The notes under the pieces were generated by a model. It saw only the letters and a list, made by a program, of their open reading frames with translations. It did not search any database and was not told the origin of the DNA. Below, piece after piece: positions 9,051 through 17,134 of a DNA stretch of 64,000 bases. Every line of letters begins with the position of its first letter. The stretch's first letter is position 1. The position numbers and the translations under genes are program-made. This stretch comes from Methylobacterium sp. WL1 (lineage in GTDB: Bacteria > Pseudomonadota > Alphaproteobacteria > Rhizobiales > Beijerinckiaceae): positions 5,478,501 to 5,542,500 of the forward strand of contig NZ_CP042823.1 of the NCBI RefSeq assembly GCF_008000895.1, given 5' to 3'.

Positions 9051-9770
9051 TTGGTAAACGCGCCCCGTCTCACGGTCTCGCCCCATGCCTTCCCGACGCG
9101 GCCCGGCTCGGATCCGGTGGGCTGGCGCGTGAGCGACGCGCCCGTGGGCTACGCGGACGCGGTGGCCTGGATGGAGGCGCGCGTCGAGCGGATCGCCCGG
9201 GGCGCGGCGCCCGAATGCGTCTGGCTGCTCGAGCACCCGCCGCTTTACACGGCGGGCACCTCGGCGCGGTCCGAGGACCTCGTGGCGCCCGATCGGTTCC
9301 CGGTCCACGTCACGGGCCGGGGCGGCCAGTACACCTATCACGGCCCGGGCCAGCGGGTCGCCTACGTGATGCTGGACCTCGACCGCCGGAGCCGGGATCT
9401 GCGCGCCTACGTGGCGAGCCTGGAGGGCTGGCTGATCGAGACGCTGGCGGCCTTCAACGTCCGGGCCGAGCGCCGGGAGGACCGGGTCGGCGTCTGGGTG
9501 CGCCGCCCCGAGAAGGGGCCGGGGGTGGAGGACAAGATCGCGGCCATCGGCATCCGGGTGCGCCGCTGGGTCAGCTTCCACGGGATCAGCCTGAACGTCG
9601 AGCCGGACCTGTCGCACTTCGCCGGCATCGTGCCGTGCGGCGTGCGCGAGCACGGGGTGACGAGCCTGGTCGATCTCGGCCTGCCCCTGAGCCTGGCGGA
9701 GGTGGACATGCAGCTGCGCGCCGCGTTCGAAGAGATTTTCGGGGCCACGGTGAGCGAGGCGGCGGAGTAG
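9051..9770 (+). CDS. lipB: Octanoyl-[ACP]:protein N-octanoyltransferase
   Basis: 239 residues from a TTG at 9051 that follows CAGGATGG; a GTG at WRVSDAPV further in is an alternative. LipB moves octanoyl from acyl carrier protein to lipoyl domains, the first step of lipoate synthesis. Key features: [19 protein letters not shown] (the conserved substrate loop), the catalytic lysine in [18 protein letters not shown], and the catalytic cysteine in GIVPCGV. Length is normal for the family. The gene is convergent with the porin gene; only 10 bases separate their stop codons. Confidence 0.93.
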   Translation: MVNAPRLTVSPHAFPTRPGSDPVGWRVSDAPVGYADAVAWMEARVERIARGAAPECVWLLEHPPLYTAGTSARSEDLVAPDRFPVHVTGRGGQYTYHGPGQRVAYVMLDLDRRSRDLRAYVASLEGWLIETLAAFNVRAERREDRVGVWVRRPEKGPGVEDKIAAIGIRVRRWVSFHGISLNVEPDLSHFAGIVPCGVREHGVTSLVDLGLPLSLAEVDMQLRAAFEEIFGATVSEAAE

Positions 9771-9780
9771 CTACCGGCGA

Positions 9781-11931
9781 TCAGAAATCCGCGTGCAATC
9801 GCGACGCGAAGAAGTGCGCCGGCCCGCGGTCGCGGTTGTAGCCGGGGTTGTTCACGAACTGGTAGTCGAAGGTCAGGGTCACGAACTTGGTCAGGTTCAG
9901 GGCGTAGTAGGTCTCCAGCGCCCGCTCGCTGCCGTAGTTGAGCCGCCCGTCCCCGACCAGCAGGCCGTAATAGCCGGCCGCGAAGGCGGCGCGGTGAGAG
10001 GGCGAGAGCCGGTTCATCGCCGTGCCGATGGCGACCGTGTCGTCCGGCCGGTCCCAGGCCTTGCCCTTCAGCGACAGGCCGCCGGAGAAGCTCTGGTCGA
10101 TGTCGGTGAAGGAGATGTTCTCCGTGCGCCCGTCGTTCAGGCTGGCCCGGGCGAACAGGCCGAGTTCGGGCGTCAGCGCCTGCTCGAGGTTGATGTAGCC
10201 GCCGGTCTTCCGGCGCGGCTTGCGGGTCGCGAGGGCGGCATCGCTGCCGTTGTCGAACAGGCCGAGTTGCGTGAGGGTGACGAGCTCGCGGTTGTTGGCC
10301 GAAACCCCGACATTCGAGAACAGGCCGATGCGGATCTTGCCGGGCTGCTCGAGCCACGGGAGCACGTGGCGCTCCTCGAACTCGGCGTTCAGGCCGGCGC
10401 GCCGGAACACCCGCGGATCGAGCACGTCGCTCGACGGCTCCTTGGGCACCTGCGTGTAGGCGGCGCGGATCGCGAACTCCGGCCGGTTGTATTCGGCGTA
10501 GACCCCTTGCGTGAAACCCGGGAGGTTGGCCGGGAAGTCCCAGGCCGAAGCCCCCCACAGCGACCAGTTGAAGAAGTCGACCCGCGGGTCGTGGGCGTAG
10601 ACGTTGCCGTCGAAGAAGTCGCCCAGGGCGAACTTGCCGGCGATCAGGGTGATCCGCTCCGCATCGTACCGGGTGGCGACCTGGTTCGGCCCGTCCGGCA
10701 CCTCCACGGTCTCGCCGCCGAGGCCGATCGTCTGCTTCACGTAATAGCGGTTCGAGCGCAGCTTCGGGAACGGGGCGCCGGCCTTCTGCGCCTCTCCGTT
10801 GACGAAGCCCGCGACGCCCAGCGTCCGCGACAGGCCGAAGCCCTGGCTGAACTCGGGGTTGTAGTAGAGCTCGGTGCTGTCGGTGAGCTTGAGCCCGAGG
10901 AAGATGGTGGCCGTGGTGGTCTGCCGGGCCTGGTGCGGGATCAGGCTCTGCGCACCCTCGTAGGGCGAGCGGAAGCCCGGCACCCCCTGGGCGATCAGCG
11001 TCGTCTGCCCGTGCAGCGAGAAGCGCCCGGTCTCGCCGTTGTCGGGATCGTGCGGTGCGGTCTCGTCCGGATCGGGCGGAGCCTTCAGGCCGCCCGGGAA
11101 CCACATCAGCCGCGCGAACAGCTGGTTCGAGGTGAAGCGCGCCCGGGACGTGACCGGACCGCCGTCGTCCCCCGGCACGCTGCCCAGCGAGAAGCGCCGG
11201 CTGCCGCCGAGGTCGATGTAGCGGTAGTCGATCCCCAGGGCGAGCGAATCGCTGATCGCGTACTGGATGCCCGCGCCCAGGGTGAAGCCGAGATAGCCGA
11301 GTTCGCGACGCGCCGTGTTCTGGCCGCCCGCGTCGAGATCCGGGTAGTTCGCCAGGAACCGCGCGTTGGCGCCGGCGAGCCCGAACGACCCGTAGACGAG
11401 GTACCGGTCGAAGCTGTAGCCGATCCGGGCCCGGAGGGTGCCGTACAGGTCGGTCTTGGCGCGCACGATGTTGAAGGGCTGGTCGGCGTCCTCGTACCCG
11501 AAGCCCGTGATGGTCGAGGGCACCGGCCGCTTCAGGTTCGCCACGTCGAGGGTCGCCTCGGCTCCGTAGACCCAGGGGCCGGCCTGCCAGTTCCAGCCGC
11601 CGAACAGGCCCCCGACCGCCGTGGTGGCGTTGCGGCCCTGGTCGCTGCGGCCGGTGGAATCGCCGCTCTTGAACGCCGGGACAGCGCGGTTCCCGATCGC
11701 CGTCGGCCCGAAATTATAGGCTCCGTAGGACCCGCCCGCGCTGCCCTGGAGGCCGATATAGCCCCCCGACCAGTCGGTATAGGCGGGCAGGTCGGGCGCC
11801 GGGCGGCGCCCGGCGAGGTCGGCCGCGGCCGCCGGAACGGACGCGATCAGGGGCGCGGCCAAGACGAGGGCGGCGGCACGGAGGAGGGCGCGGGACGGGG
11901 CGACATCGGACTCGCAGACAAGATATAGCAC
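9781..11931 (-). CDS. Outer-membrane fusion: Omp25-like barrel plus OprB-like carbohydrate porin
   Basis: 716 residues from a GTG at 11931 (a stop codon lies two codons upstream, so no ATG start exists). A signal peptide ends near PAAAADL. Residues about 50-265 resemble the small Omp25/OmpA-like barrels of alphaproteobacteria (DWSGGYIGLQGSAGG, GLAGANARF, DYRYIDLGGS). After a short Pro/Asp linker (PPDPDETAPHDPDNGET) the remaining 430 residues match the OprB/carbohydrate-selective porin family (LYYNPEFSQGFGLS, AGKFALGDFFDGN, AHDPRVDFFNWSLWG) and end in aromatic HADF. Two complete barrels in one chain is unusual; each alone would normally be a protein. It probably admits sugars or similar solutes. 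Confidence 0.8.
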   Translation of the reverse strand: MLYLVCESDVAPSRALLRAAALVLAAPLIASVPAAAADLAGRRPAPDLPAYTDWSGGYIGLQGSAGGSYGAYNFGPTAIGNRAVPAFKSGDSTGRSDQGRNATTAVGGLFGGWNWQAGPWVYGAEATLDVANLKRPVPSTITGFGYEDADQPFNIVRAKTDLYGTLRARIGYSFDRYLVYGSFGLAGANARFLANYPDLDAGGQNTARRELGYLGFTLGAGIQYAISDSLALGIDYRYIDLGGSRRFSLGSVPGDDGGPVTSRARFTSNQLFARLMWFPGGLKAPPDPDETAPHDPDNGETGRFSLHGQTTLIAQGVPGFRSPYEGAQSLIPHQARQTTTATIFLGLKLTDSTELYYNPEFSQGFGLSRTLGVAGFVNGEAQKAGAPFPKLRSNRYYVKQTIGLGGETVEVPDGPNQVATRYDAERITLIAGKFALGDFFDGNVYAHDPRVDFFNWSLWGASAWDFPANLPGFTQGVYAEYNRPEFAIRAAYTQVPKEPSSDVLDPRVFRRAGLNAEFEERHVLPWLEQPGKIRIGLFSNVGVSANNRELVTLTQLGLFDNGSDAALATRKPRRKTGGYINLEQALTPELGLFARASLNDGRTENISFTDIDQSFSGGLSLKGKAWDRPDDTVAIGTAMNRLSPSHRAAFAAGYYGLLVGDGRLNYGSERALETYYALNLTKFVTLTFDYQFVNNPGYNRDRGPAHFFASRLHADF

Positions 11932-11939
11932 TTGCTATA
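11924..11939. promoter_or_regulatory. Perfect palindrome over the porin start codon
   Basis: TATAGCA-CT-TGCTATA, a perfect 7-base inverted repeat with a 2-base spacer, covers the GTG start of the porin. There is no ribosome-binding site upstream, so translation may be leaderless or the palindrome may be a repressor site. Its function is inferred only from symmetry and position. Confidence 0.35.
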
Positions 11940-12244
11940 ATGAGGTTCGCGGACATGCAAGCCGTTTCGGGTCGCCTCGACCACAGGCCACATCGTTTCT
12001 CGTCCCGCGTCGTATTGTCGATGCCGTGCATGGCAGTGCCGTGACGATCTCCACGTCTCTCCGGCGGTCAAGATACGCGCGGACACAGCCGGCGGAATAA
12101 CTTCGCTCCACGCGCAGAAACTTGATACGTCTACAGGTAAAGACCAAGAACTATCACTCGTCAGCGCTGTAATGGCGTCAGATTAGAATTGTTATCATTT
12201 GATCTGTGCCGGTTTGCCTCTTTGAAATGCCTCGTGGGAGCGTT
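11940..12244. other. Divergent promoter region between porin and iron-uptake operon
   Basis: About 300 bases with no credible coding frame. It must carry the promoters of the leftward porin and the rightward iron operon. The only symmetric element I see near the operon is an imperfect palindrome at 12179-12206. Confidence 0.5.
12179..12206 (+). promoter_or_regulatory. Possible iron-responsive operator before the ftr operon
   Basis: An AT-rich imperfect inverted repeat begins CAGATTAGAATTG and ends TTATCATTTGATCTG, with 5-base perfect outer arms (CAGAT/ATCTG). It lies 38 bases before the P19 start codon. AT-rich palindromes containing ATAATGAT-like halves are used by Fur, and other Fe regulators bind related boxes. 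Which regulator applies, if any, cannot be told. Confidence 0.3.
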
Positions 12245-12820
12245 ATGTGCATCGGCATGCGCGCTCCGACTCTCTTCCCGATTCTCCGCGGCCTGGCTGC
12301 GGGTGCCCTCCTGGCGACGGCGGGGGCCGCCGCGGCCAAGGAGGTGCCGATCGGTCCGCACGTGACCAAGAACGGCCTCGAGGTCGCGGCCGTCTACCTG
12401 CAGCCGATCGAGATGGACCCGCCCGGCATGATGCGCCAAGCCGCGCAGTCGGACCTGCATCTCGAGACCGACATCCGCGCCGCCAAGGACAACCGGAACG
12501 GTTTCGCGGAGGGCGATTGGGTGCCGGCCCTCGACGTCCGGTTCGAGGCGGTGAAGCTCGACGGCGACAAGCCCACGGACCAGAAGGTCGCGGGCCAGCT
12601 GATGCCGATGGTCGCCAACGACGGCCCGCATTACGGCGACAACGTCAAGCTGTTCGGTCCCGGCCGCTACCGCCTGACGGTCACGGTGGCCCCCCCCGGC
12701 AAGGACAGTCACTTCGGCCGCCACGTCGACAAGGAGACCGGGGTCGGCCCCTGGTTCGAGCCCTTCGACGTGACCCAGGACTTCACCTTCGCCGGCGTCG
12801 GCAAGAAGGGCGCCTACTGA
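12245..12820 (+). CDS. ftrA: Periplasmic P19/FtrA-type iron-binding protein
   Basis: 191 residues from the ATG at 12245, preceded by GGGAG. A signal peptide runs to about residue 31. The mature protein is a P19/Tp34-family domain: PIGPHVTKNGLEVAAVYL, then MDPPGM, DLHLETDI, the histidine motif GPHYGDNVKLFGPG and HFGRHVDKETGVG. Histidine and methionine residues in these motifs bind Cu and Fe in P19, which takes up iron in the periplasm. First gene of a four-gene set with a cupredoxin, a membrane polyferredoxin and an FTR1 permease, as in the Bordetella FtrABCD and E. coli FetMP-type systems. Confidence 0.88.
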   Translation: MCIGMRAPTLFPILRGLAAGALLATAGAAAAKEVPIGPHVTKNGLEVAAVYLQPIEMDPPGMMRQAAQSDLHLETDIRAAKDNRNGFAEGDWVPALDVRFEAVKLDGDKPTDQKVAGQLMPMVANDGPHYGDNVKLFGPGRYRLTVTVAPPGKDSHFGRHVDKETGVGPWFEPFDVTQDFTFAGVGKKGAY

Positions 12821-12854
12821 CAAGGCGGGCGCCTCCTGAACCGTAAGGATATCC

Positions 12855-13199
12855 GTGTCACACTCGTCGCGCCCCGTCCGCTTCGCCGCCGCGTTCCTCG
12901 CCGTCTCCTGCGCGGCTCTCCCCGCGCGCGCCGAGGACATGCCGGTCATCAAGGTGGAGATGCGCGACGGCGTGATCCTGCCGGCGACCATCGAGGTTCC
13001 GGCCAACACCCGGTTCAAGCTGGAGATCTCGAATACCGGGCAGTCGCCGGTGGAGTTCGAGAGCACGGAGCTCAAGCGCGAGAAGGCTCTGGCCGCCGGC
13101 TCGACCTCGTCGATCGTGTTCCGCACCCTCGATCCCGGCACCTACCAGGTGTTCGACGACTTCCATCCCGAGGCGAAGGCCACCCTGGTGGCCAGGTGA
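12855..13199 (+). CDS. ftrB: Periplasmic cupredoxin-domain protein (FtrB type)
   Basis: 114 residues from a GTG at 12855, with AAGGAT 5 bases upstream. The signal peptide ends near ALPARAED. The rest is a cupredoxin-1 fold (IEVPANTRFKLEISNTGQSP, VEFESTELKREKAL, RTLDPGTYQVFDDFHPEAK). In FtrABCD the FtrB cupredoxin is thought to help oxidise Fe(II) for delivery to the FTR1 permease. It lies 34 bases after the P19 gene and 10 bases before the polyferredoxin gene, so it is surely in the same operon. Confidence 0.85.
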   Translation: MSHSSRPVRFAAAFLAVSCAALPARAEDMPVIKVEMRDGVILPATIEVPANTRFKLEISNTGQSPVEFESTELKREKALAAGSTSSIVFRTLDPGTYQVFDDFHPEAKATLVAR

Positions 13200-13209
13200 G
13201 CGGGTCCCG

Positions 13210-14628
13210 ATGGTGACTGCCCCGACCCTCCTCGCCGAGGTGCCCTCGCGCCGGGACCTGCTCGACGAGCGGCTCGCCCGCTTCGGCGACTGGCTGCGGC
13301 AGCACGGTTGGATGATCCGGGCCGTGCAGTGGGTGATCGTCGGCGTCTACGGGGTGCTGGTGATCGTGCCCGCGCTGCTGCCGCTGCCCGACAACACCGC
13401 GCATATCTGGACCAACCTGACGCTGGCCGCGCAGTTCGCATTCTGGGGCATCTGGTGGCCGTTCGTGCTCCTGAGCATGGTGCTGGTCGGCCGGGCCTGG
13501 TGCGGCGTGCTCTGCCCCGAGGGCGCCCTGAGCGAGTTCGCCAGCCGCTGGAGCCGGGGCTACGCCGTGCCGCGCTGGATCACGTGGCAGGGCTGGCCGT
13601 TCCTGGCGTTCGCCGGCACCACGGTCTACGGGCAGATGACCAGCGTCTACGGCTATCCGAAGCCGGTGCTGGCCGTGCTCGGCGGCTCGACCGTCGCGGC
13701 GATCATCGTGGGCCTGCTCTACGGCCGCAACAAGCGGGTCTGGTGCCGCTACCTCTGCCCGGTCAACGGCGTCTTCGCCGTGCTCTCGAAGCTGGCGCCG
13801 GTGAGCTTCCAGGTCGACCGCGCCGCCTGGGCCGCCTCGCCCAAGCCCGCACAGGGCGCCGAGACGTTCAACTGCGCCCCGCTGGTTCCGGTCAAGGTCA
13901 TGCGCGGCGCGGGCTCCTGCCACATGTGCGGCCGCTGCAGCGGCCATCGCGGCGCGGTGCGCTTGGCCCTGCGCTCGCCCAACCACGAGATCGTCCACGT
14001 CGCCGGGAGCGAGCCGAGCCTGGAACAGACCGTGCTGATCCTGTTCGGCATGCTGGCCCTCGCGGTGGGCGCGTTCCAATGGTCGTCGAGCCCGTGGTTC
14101 GTCGAGGCCAAGCAGCTGGCCGCCACCTGGCTGATCGAGCACGGGACGACATGGCCGCTGGAGATGTCCGCGCCGTGGTTCATCCTGACGAACTACCCCG
14201 ACCACAGCGACGTGATGACCCTCCTCGACGGCGGGTTGCTCCTGGCCTACATCGGCGCCGCGACCGTGTTTCTCGGGCTTGCGGTGTCGGGGATCGTGGC
14301 GCTCGCGACCGTGGCGCTCGGTGGATGGTCGCTCCGGCGCTTCCATCACCTGACGCAGACGCTGATCCCGGTGGCGGGCTGCGGCGTCTTCCTGGGCCTC
14401 TCGGCGCTGACCGTCACGTTCCTGCGCGGCGACGGCATCGTGATCCCGTACGTGTCGGAAATCCGGGCCGCCATGCTGATCGGGGCCGGCCTCTGGAGCG
14501 TGTGGCTCGCCTGGCGGGTCGCCGGCCTCGGGGCGGGTGGCCTTCAGCGGGCCGCGGCCACGGCCTGCATCGCCTCCGCGGTGACCCTCTCGGTCGCCAA
14601 CTGGGTGCTTCTGTTCTGGGTCTGGTAG
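13210..14628 (+). CDS. ftrD: Membrane polyferredoxin of the iron uptake system (FtrD type)
   Basis: 472 residues, ATG at 13210. Multi-span membrane protein with NapH/CcoG-like cysteine motifs: AWCGVLCPEGAL and WCRYLCPVNGVF in the first half, then CHMCGRCSGH, enough for two 4Fe-4S clusters facing the cytoplasm or membrane. Further helices follow to about residue 470. FtrD is proposed to accept or donate electrons during iron translocation. In Bordetella the order is A-B-C-D; here the polyferredoxin precedes the permease, giving A-B-D-C. Confidence 0.85.
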   Translation: MVTAPTLLAEVPSRRDLLDERLARFGDWLRQHGWMIRAVQWVIVGVYGVLVIVPALLPLPDNTAHIWTNLTLAAQFAFWGIWWPFVLLSMVLVGRAWCGVLCPEGALSEFASRWSRGYAVPRWITWQGWPFLAFAGTTVYGQMTSVYGYPKPVLAVLGGSTVAAIIVGLLYGRNKRVWCRYLCPVNGVFAVLSKLAPVSFQVDRAAWAASPKPAQGAETFNCAPLVPVKVMRGAGSCHMCGRCSGHRGAVRLALRSPNHEIVHVAGSEPSLEQTVLILFGMLALAVGAFQWSSSPWFVEAKQLAATWLIEHGTTWPLEMSAPWFILTNYPDHSDVMTLLDGGLLLAYIGAATVFLGLAVSGIVALATVALGGWSLRRFHHLTQTLIPVAGCGVFLGLSALTVTFLRGDGIVIPYVSEIRAAMLIGAGLWSVWLAWRVAGLGAGGLQRAAATACIASAVTLSVANWVLLFWVW

Positions 14629-14658
14629 CGCGGTCCGCGTTCAACTGAGGAGAACGCC

Positions 14659-15483
14659 ATGATCGGCGCGTTCATCATCGCCTTCCGCGAAGTCATCGAG
14701 GCGGGCCTGATCATCTCGATCGTGCTGGCGGCCACGCGGGGCATCCCCGGGCGGATGCGCTGGGTCCTGCTGGGCGTCGTCGGCGGCCTCGCCGGGGCCG
14801 GCCTCGTGGCGCTGTTCGCGGAAAAGATCTCCGACGCCTTCGAGGGCAGCGGCCAGGACATCCTCAACGCCGCGGTGCTGATCGTCGCGGTGCTGCTGCT
14901 GATCTGGCACAACACCTGGATGAGCAAGCACGGGAAGGAGCTCGCGGGCGAATTGCGGGCGGCCGGCGCTGCGGTGCGCTCGGGCGAGCGCGAGGCGGCC
15001 GCGCTCTCGATCGTCGTCGGCGCCGCGATCCTGCGCGAGGGCGCCGAACTCGTGCTGTTCCTCTACGGCCTCGTGGCGTCGGGCACCTCGGGCGCGGACA
15101 TCCAGTTCGGCGCCTTCGCCGGCATCGGCGCCGGGATCCTCCTCTCCGCGGTGACCTATCTCGGCCTCGCCGCGATCCCGAGCCGCTACGTGTTCTCGAT
15201 CACCAGCGTGCTGATCATCTTCCTCGCCGCAGGGCTCGCCGCGCAGGCGGCACAGTTCCTGGCCAATGCCGGTGTGGTGGATGTCCTCGGCCAGACCCTG
15301 TGGAACAGCTCCGGGGTGATCGCGGAGAATTCCTGGCCGGGCCGGGTGCTGCACGCCCTGGTCGGCTACACCGACCGGCCGACCGCCCTGCAGGGGCTGG
15401 TCTATCTCGGCACCATCGCGGTGATGGTCGGGCTGATGCAGTGGAGTTCCGCCGACAAGCGCCGGACGGTGCGCACCGCCTGA
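14659..15483 (+). CDS. ftrC: FTR1 family iron permease (FtrC type)
   Basis: 274 residues, ATG at 14659 after GAGGAG. Seven predicted membrane helices. The two REXXE iron-binding motifs of the FTR1 family are present: FREVIEAG in helix 1 and LREGAELV in helix 4. These glutamates carry ferric iron through the membrane in the family. It closes the iron operon, 30 bases after the polyferredoxin gene, and is followed by palindromic repeats. Confidence 0.92.
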   Translation: MIGAFIIAFREVIEAGLIISIVLAATRGIPGRMRWVLLGVVGGLAGAGLVALFAEKISDAFEGSGQDILNAAVLIVAVLLLIWHNTWMSKHGKELAGELRAAGAAVRSGEREAAALSIVVGAAILREGAELVLFLYGLVASGTSGADIQFGAFAGIGAGILLSAVTYLGLAAIPSRYVFSITSVLIIFLAAGLAAQAAQFLANAGVVDVLGQTLWNSSGVIAENSWPGRVLHALVGYTDRPTALQGLVYLGTIAVMVGLMQWSSADKRRTVRTA

Positions 15484-15487
15484 GGTC

Positions 15488-15600
15488 CGGGTTCCCAAAG
15501 GGCTCAGCCCTTTGGCGGGTCGTCAGGGCAGAGCCCTGATGATGGACCAGGGCTCCGCCCTGGACCCGCAAAAGATCGCCGACCTTTTGAAACCCGGCTT
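15488..15600 (+). repeat. Intergenic palindromic repeat, family A, copy 2
   Basis: A string of palindromes between the convergent permease and sulfurtransferase genes: AAAGGGCTCAGCCCTTT, CAGGGCAGAGCCCTG, CCAGGGCTCCGCCCTGG, and AAAAGATCGCCGACCTTTT, ending in GAAACCCGGC. The same building blocks recur at 3861 and 52562. The hairpins may serve as bidirectional terminators. Confidence 0.75.
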
Positions 15601-15605
15601 TGGCG

Positions 15606-16451
15606 TTATCCGCCCGTCGCGACCGGGCGCGCGGTGTCCGCGCCCCATTCCGACCACGAACCGTCGTAGAGGCCGCGGGCGGGCTGGCCCAGGGTCTCCA
15701 GTGCCAGTGCGATGATCGCCGCGGTCACGCCGGAACCGCAGGTGGTCACGATCGGCCGGTCGGGATCGATGCCGGCCTCTGCGAACACTGTCTCCAACTC
15801 TTCCGGGCTCTTCAGCCGGCCGTCCCGTTGAAGCGACGCGTAGTGCAGGTTGTGTGCGCCGGGCATGTGCCCGGGCCGCACCCCCGGCCGCGGCTCCGGC
15901 TCCTCGCCGCGGAAGCGGGTGGCCGAGCGGGCGTCGACCACTTGGGCCGAGCCGGACTCCAGGGCCCGGGCGACGTCGTTGGCGTCCGCCACGGCGCCGT
16001 GGTCGAGCCGGGCGGTGAAGTGGCGCCGCTCGCGCGGGGCCGGGTCGCCGTCCTCCGTGGCGTAGCCTGCGGCGGTCCAGGCGGGCAGGCCGCCATCCAG
16101 CACCAGCGCGTCGCGCACCCCGAAGGTCTTGAGCATCCACCAGACCCGCGGTGCCGAGAACAGGCCCTGGCCGTCATAGACGACGATCTGCATGCCGTCG
16201 CCGACGCCCAGCGCCCGCATCCGCGAGGCGAACACGTCGGAGCGCGGCAGCATGTGCGGCAGGCTCGATTCGGTGTCGCTCATGGCGTCGAGGTCGAAGC
16301 GCAGAGCCCCCGGGATGTGCGCGGCCCGATACTCGGCCGCGGCGTCGCGACCGGCGGCGGGCAGGTACCACGAGGCGTCGAGCACCACGATGTCGGGCGC
16401 CGCGAGGCGCTCGTGCAGCCATTCGGGGGTGACGAGGGGCGGGTGGGCCAT
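15606..16451 (-). CDS. sseA: 3-mercaptopyruvate/thiosulfate sulfurtransferase
   Basis: 281 residues, ATG at 16451. Two rhodanese domains: an inactive one (about 5-120, with VLDASWYLP and YRAAHIPGALRFD) and an active one (155-275) with ARFRGE-like and HMPGAHNLHY motifs. The active-site loop CGSGVTA is that of mercaptopyruvate sulfurtransferases (CGSGVT) rather than the CRKGVT of thiosulfate enzymes. It moves sulfur from 3-mercaptopyruvate to thiols or cyanide. Stand-alone gene, convergent with the iron operon. Confidence 0.9.
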   Translation of the reverse strand: MAHPPLVTPEWLHERLAAPDIVVLDASWYLPAAGRDAAAEYRAAHIPGALRFDLDAMSDTESSLPHMLPRSDVFASRMRALGVGDGMQIVVYDGQGLFSAPRVWWMLKTFGVRDALVLDGGLPAWTAAGYATEDGDPAPRERRHFTARLDHGAVADANDVARALESGSAQVVDARSATRFRGEEPEPRPGVRPGHMPGAHNLHYASLQRDGRLKSPEELETVFAEAGIDPDRPIVTTCGSGVTAAIIALALETLGQPARGLYDGSWSEWGADTARPVATGG

Positions 16452-16869
16452 AATCCGCTATCCGGCTCTGTTCGCGCGAGGGGCCACCAAACCACAGGCC
16501 GGAGCCTGTTGCACGCCCGGTCGCCGGCCGGAGACTTCGCGGTCGGGCGGTTTCGTCAGGCCCCCGGGCGGACCGGCGCGGGGCCGCGATCCCGCGGCCA
16601 GCTACGCACCCGGCACCGTGGTCCGATGCAGCGAATGCACGCTGGTCTTGTTTTCAATCGTTGTAACCCCAGTTACGACAACACGATGACGCTCACCGCG
16701 CCAGCCGTCGAGGCCGGCTCGGGCGGGTCGCCCCCGATGCCGTTCCGCGAGACGCCAGTCCCGGACACGCGAGACGGGGCCGCCGCCTGAAGGAGGAGCG
16801 TTCGATCCTCCCTCTCTGCCGAGGCGCCCGCGCCGACCGTGCAGCCTGCTTATTGAGCCGATCACCCCC
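16452..16869. other. 418-base gap with an inverted repeat
   Basis: No credible protein frame. Around 16658-16684 there is an imperfect palindrome, GTTGTAACCCCAGTTACGACAAC, which could be a regulator site for the GcrA-like gene downstream. A 34-codon frame at 16686-16790 begins near it but lacks a ribosome site. Confidence 0.45.
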
Positions 16870-17103
16870 ATGAATCAACTCGTCCGCATGTCTCAGATCG
16901 GTGATGCCGAGGGCGTCCAGGAGCCGTCGGCGGACCTGCGCGTGCCCTTCGCGCAATCCGGTGCCTTCGTGTGCAAGTACATCATCGGCGAGCCGAACGA
17001 CCGCGCCGTCTGCTGCGGCGCGCCGGTCTCCGACGGCAAGAGCTGGTGCGCGTTCCACCGGCGCATCGTGTTCGAGCCGACCCGCCCCGGCCGTATCCGC
17101 TGA
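16870..17103 (+). CDS. GcrA C-terminal-like zinc-binding small protein
   Basis: 77 residues, ATG at 16870. The C-terminal half CKYIIGEPNDRAVCCGAPV followed by SWCAFHRRIVF has the cysteine/histidine spacing and the 'IGEP..CG.P...C..H' pattern of the C-terminal domain of the cell-cycle regulator GcrA. The N-terminal helix-turn-helix that GcrA uses to recognise GANTC-methylated promoters is absent. It may be a stand-alone sigma-factor-contacting domain, since GcrA binds sigma-70 through its C-terminus, or merely a structural zinc domain. Transcribed alone. Confidence 0.6.
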   Translation: MNQLVRMSQIGDAEGVQEPSADLRVPFAQSGAFVCKYIIGEPNDRAVCCGAPVSDGKSWCAFHRRIVFEPTRPGRIR

Positions 17104-17134
17104 GCGTCTGATCGATCAGGCTCCGCGCCGGCCG

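Noticed and set aside
16686..16790. A 34-codon frame before the GcrA-like gene
   Set aside because: No ribosome-binding site, no family-like features and no conservation evidence.
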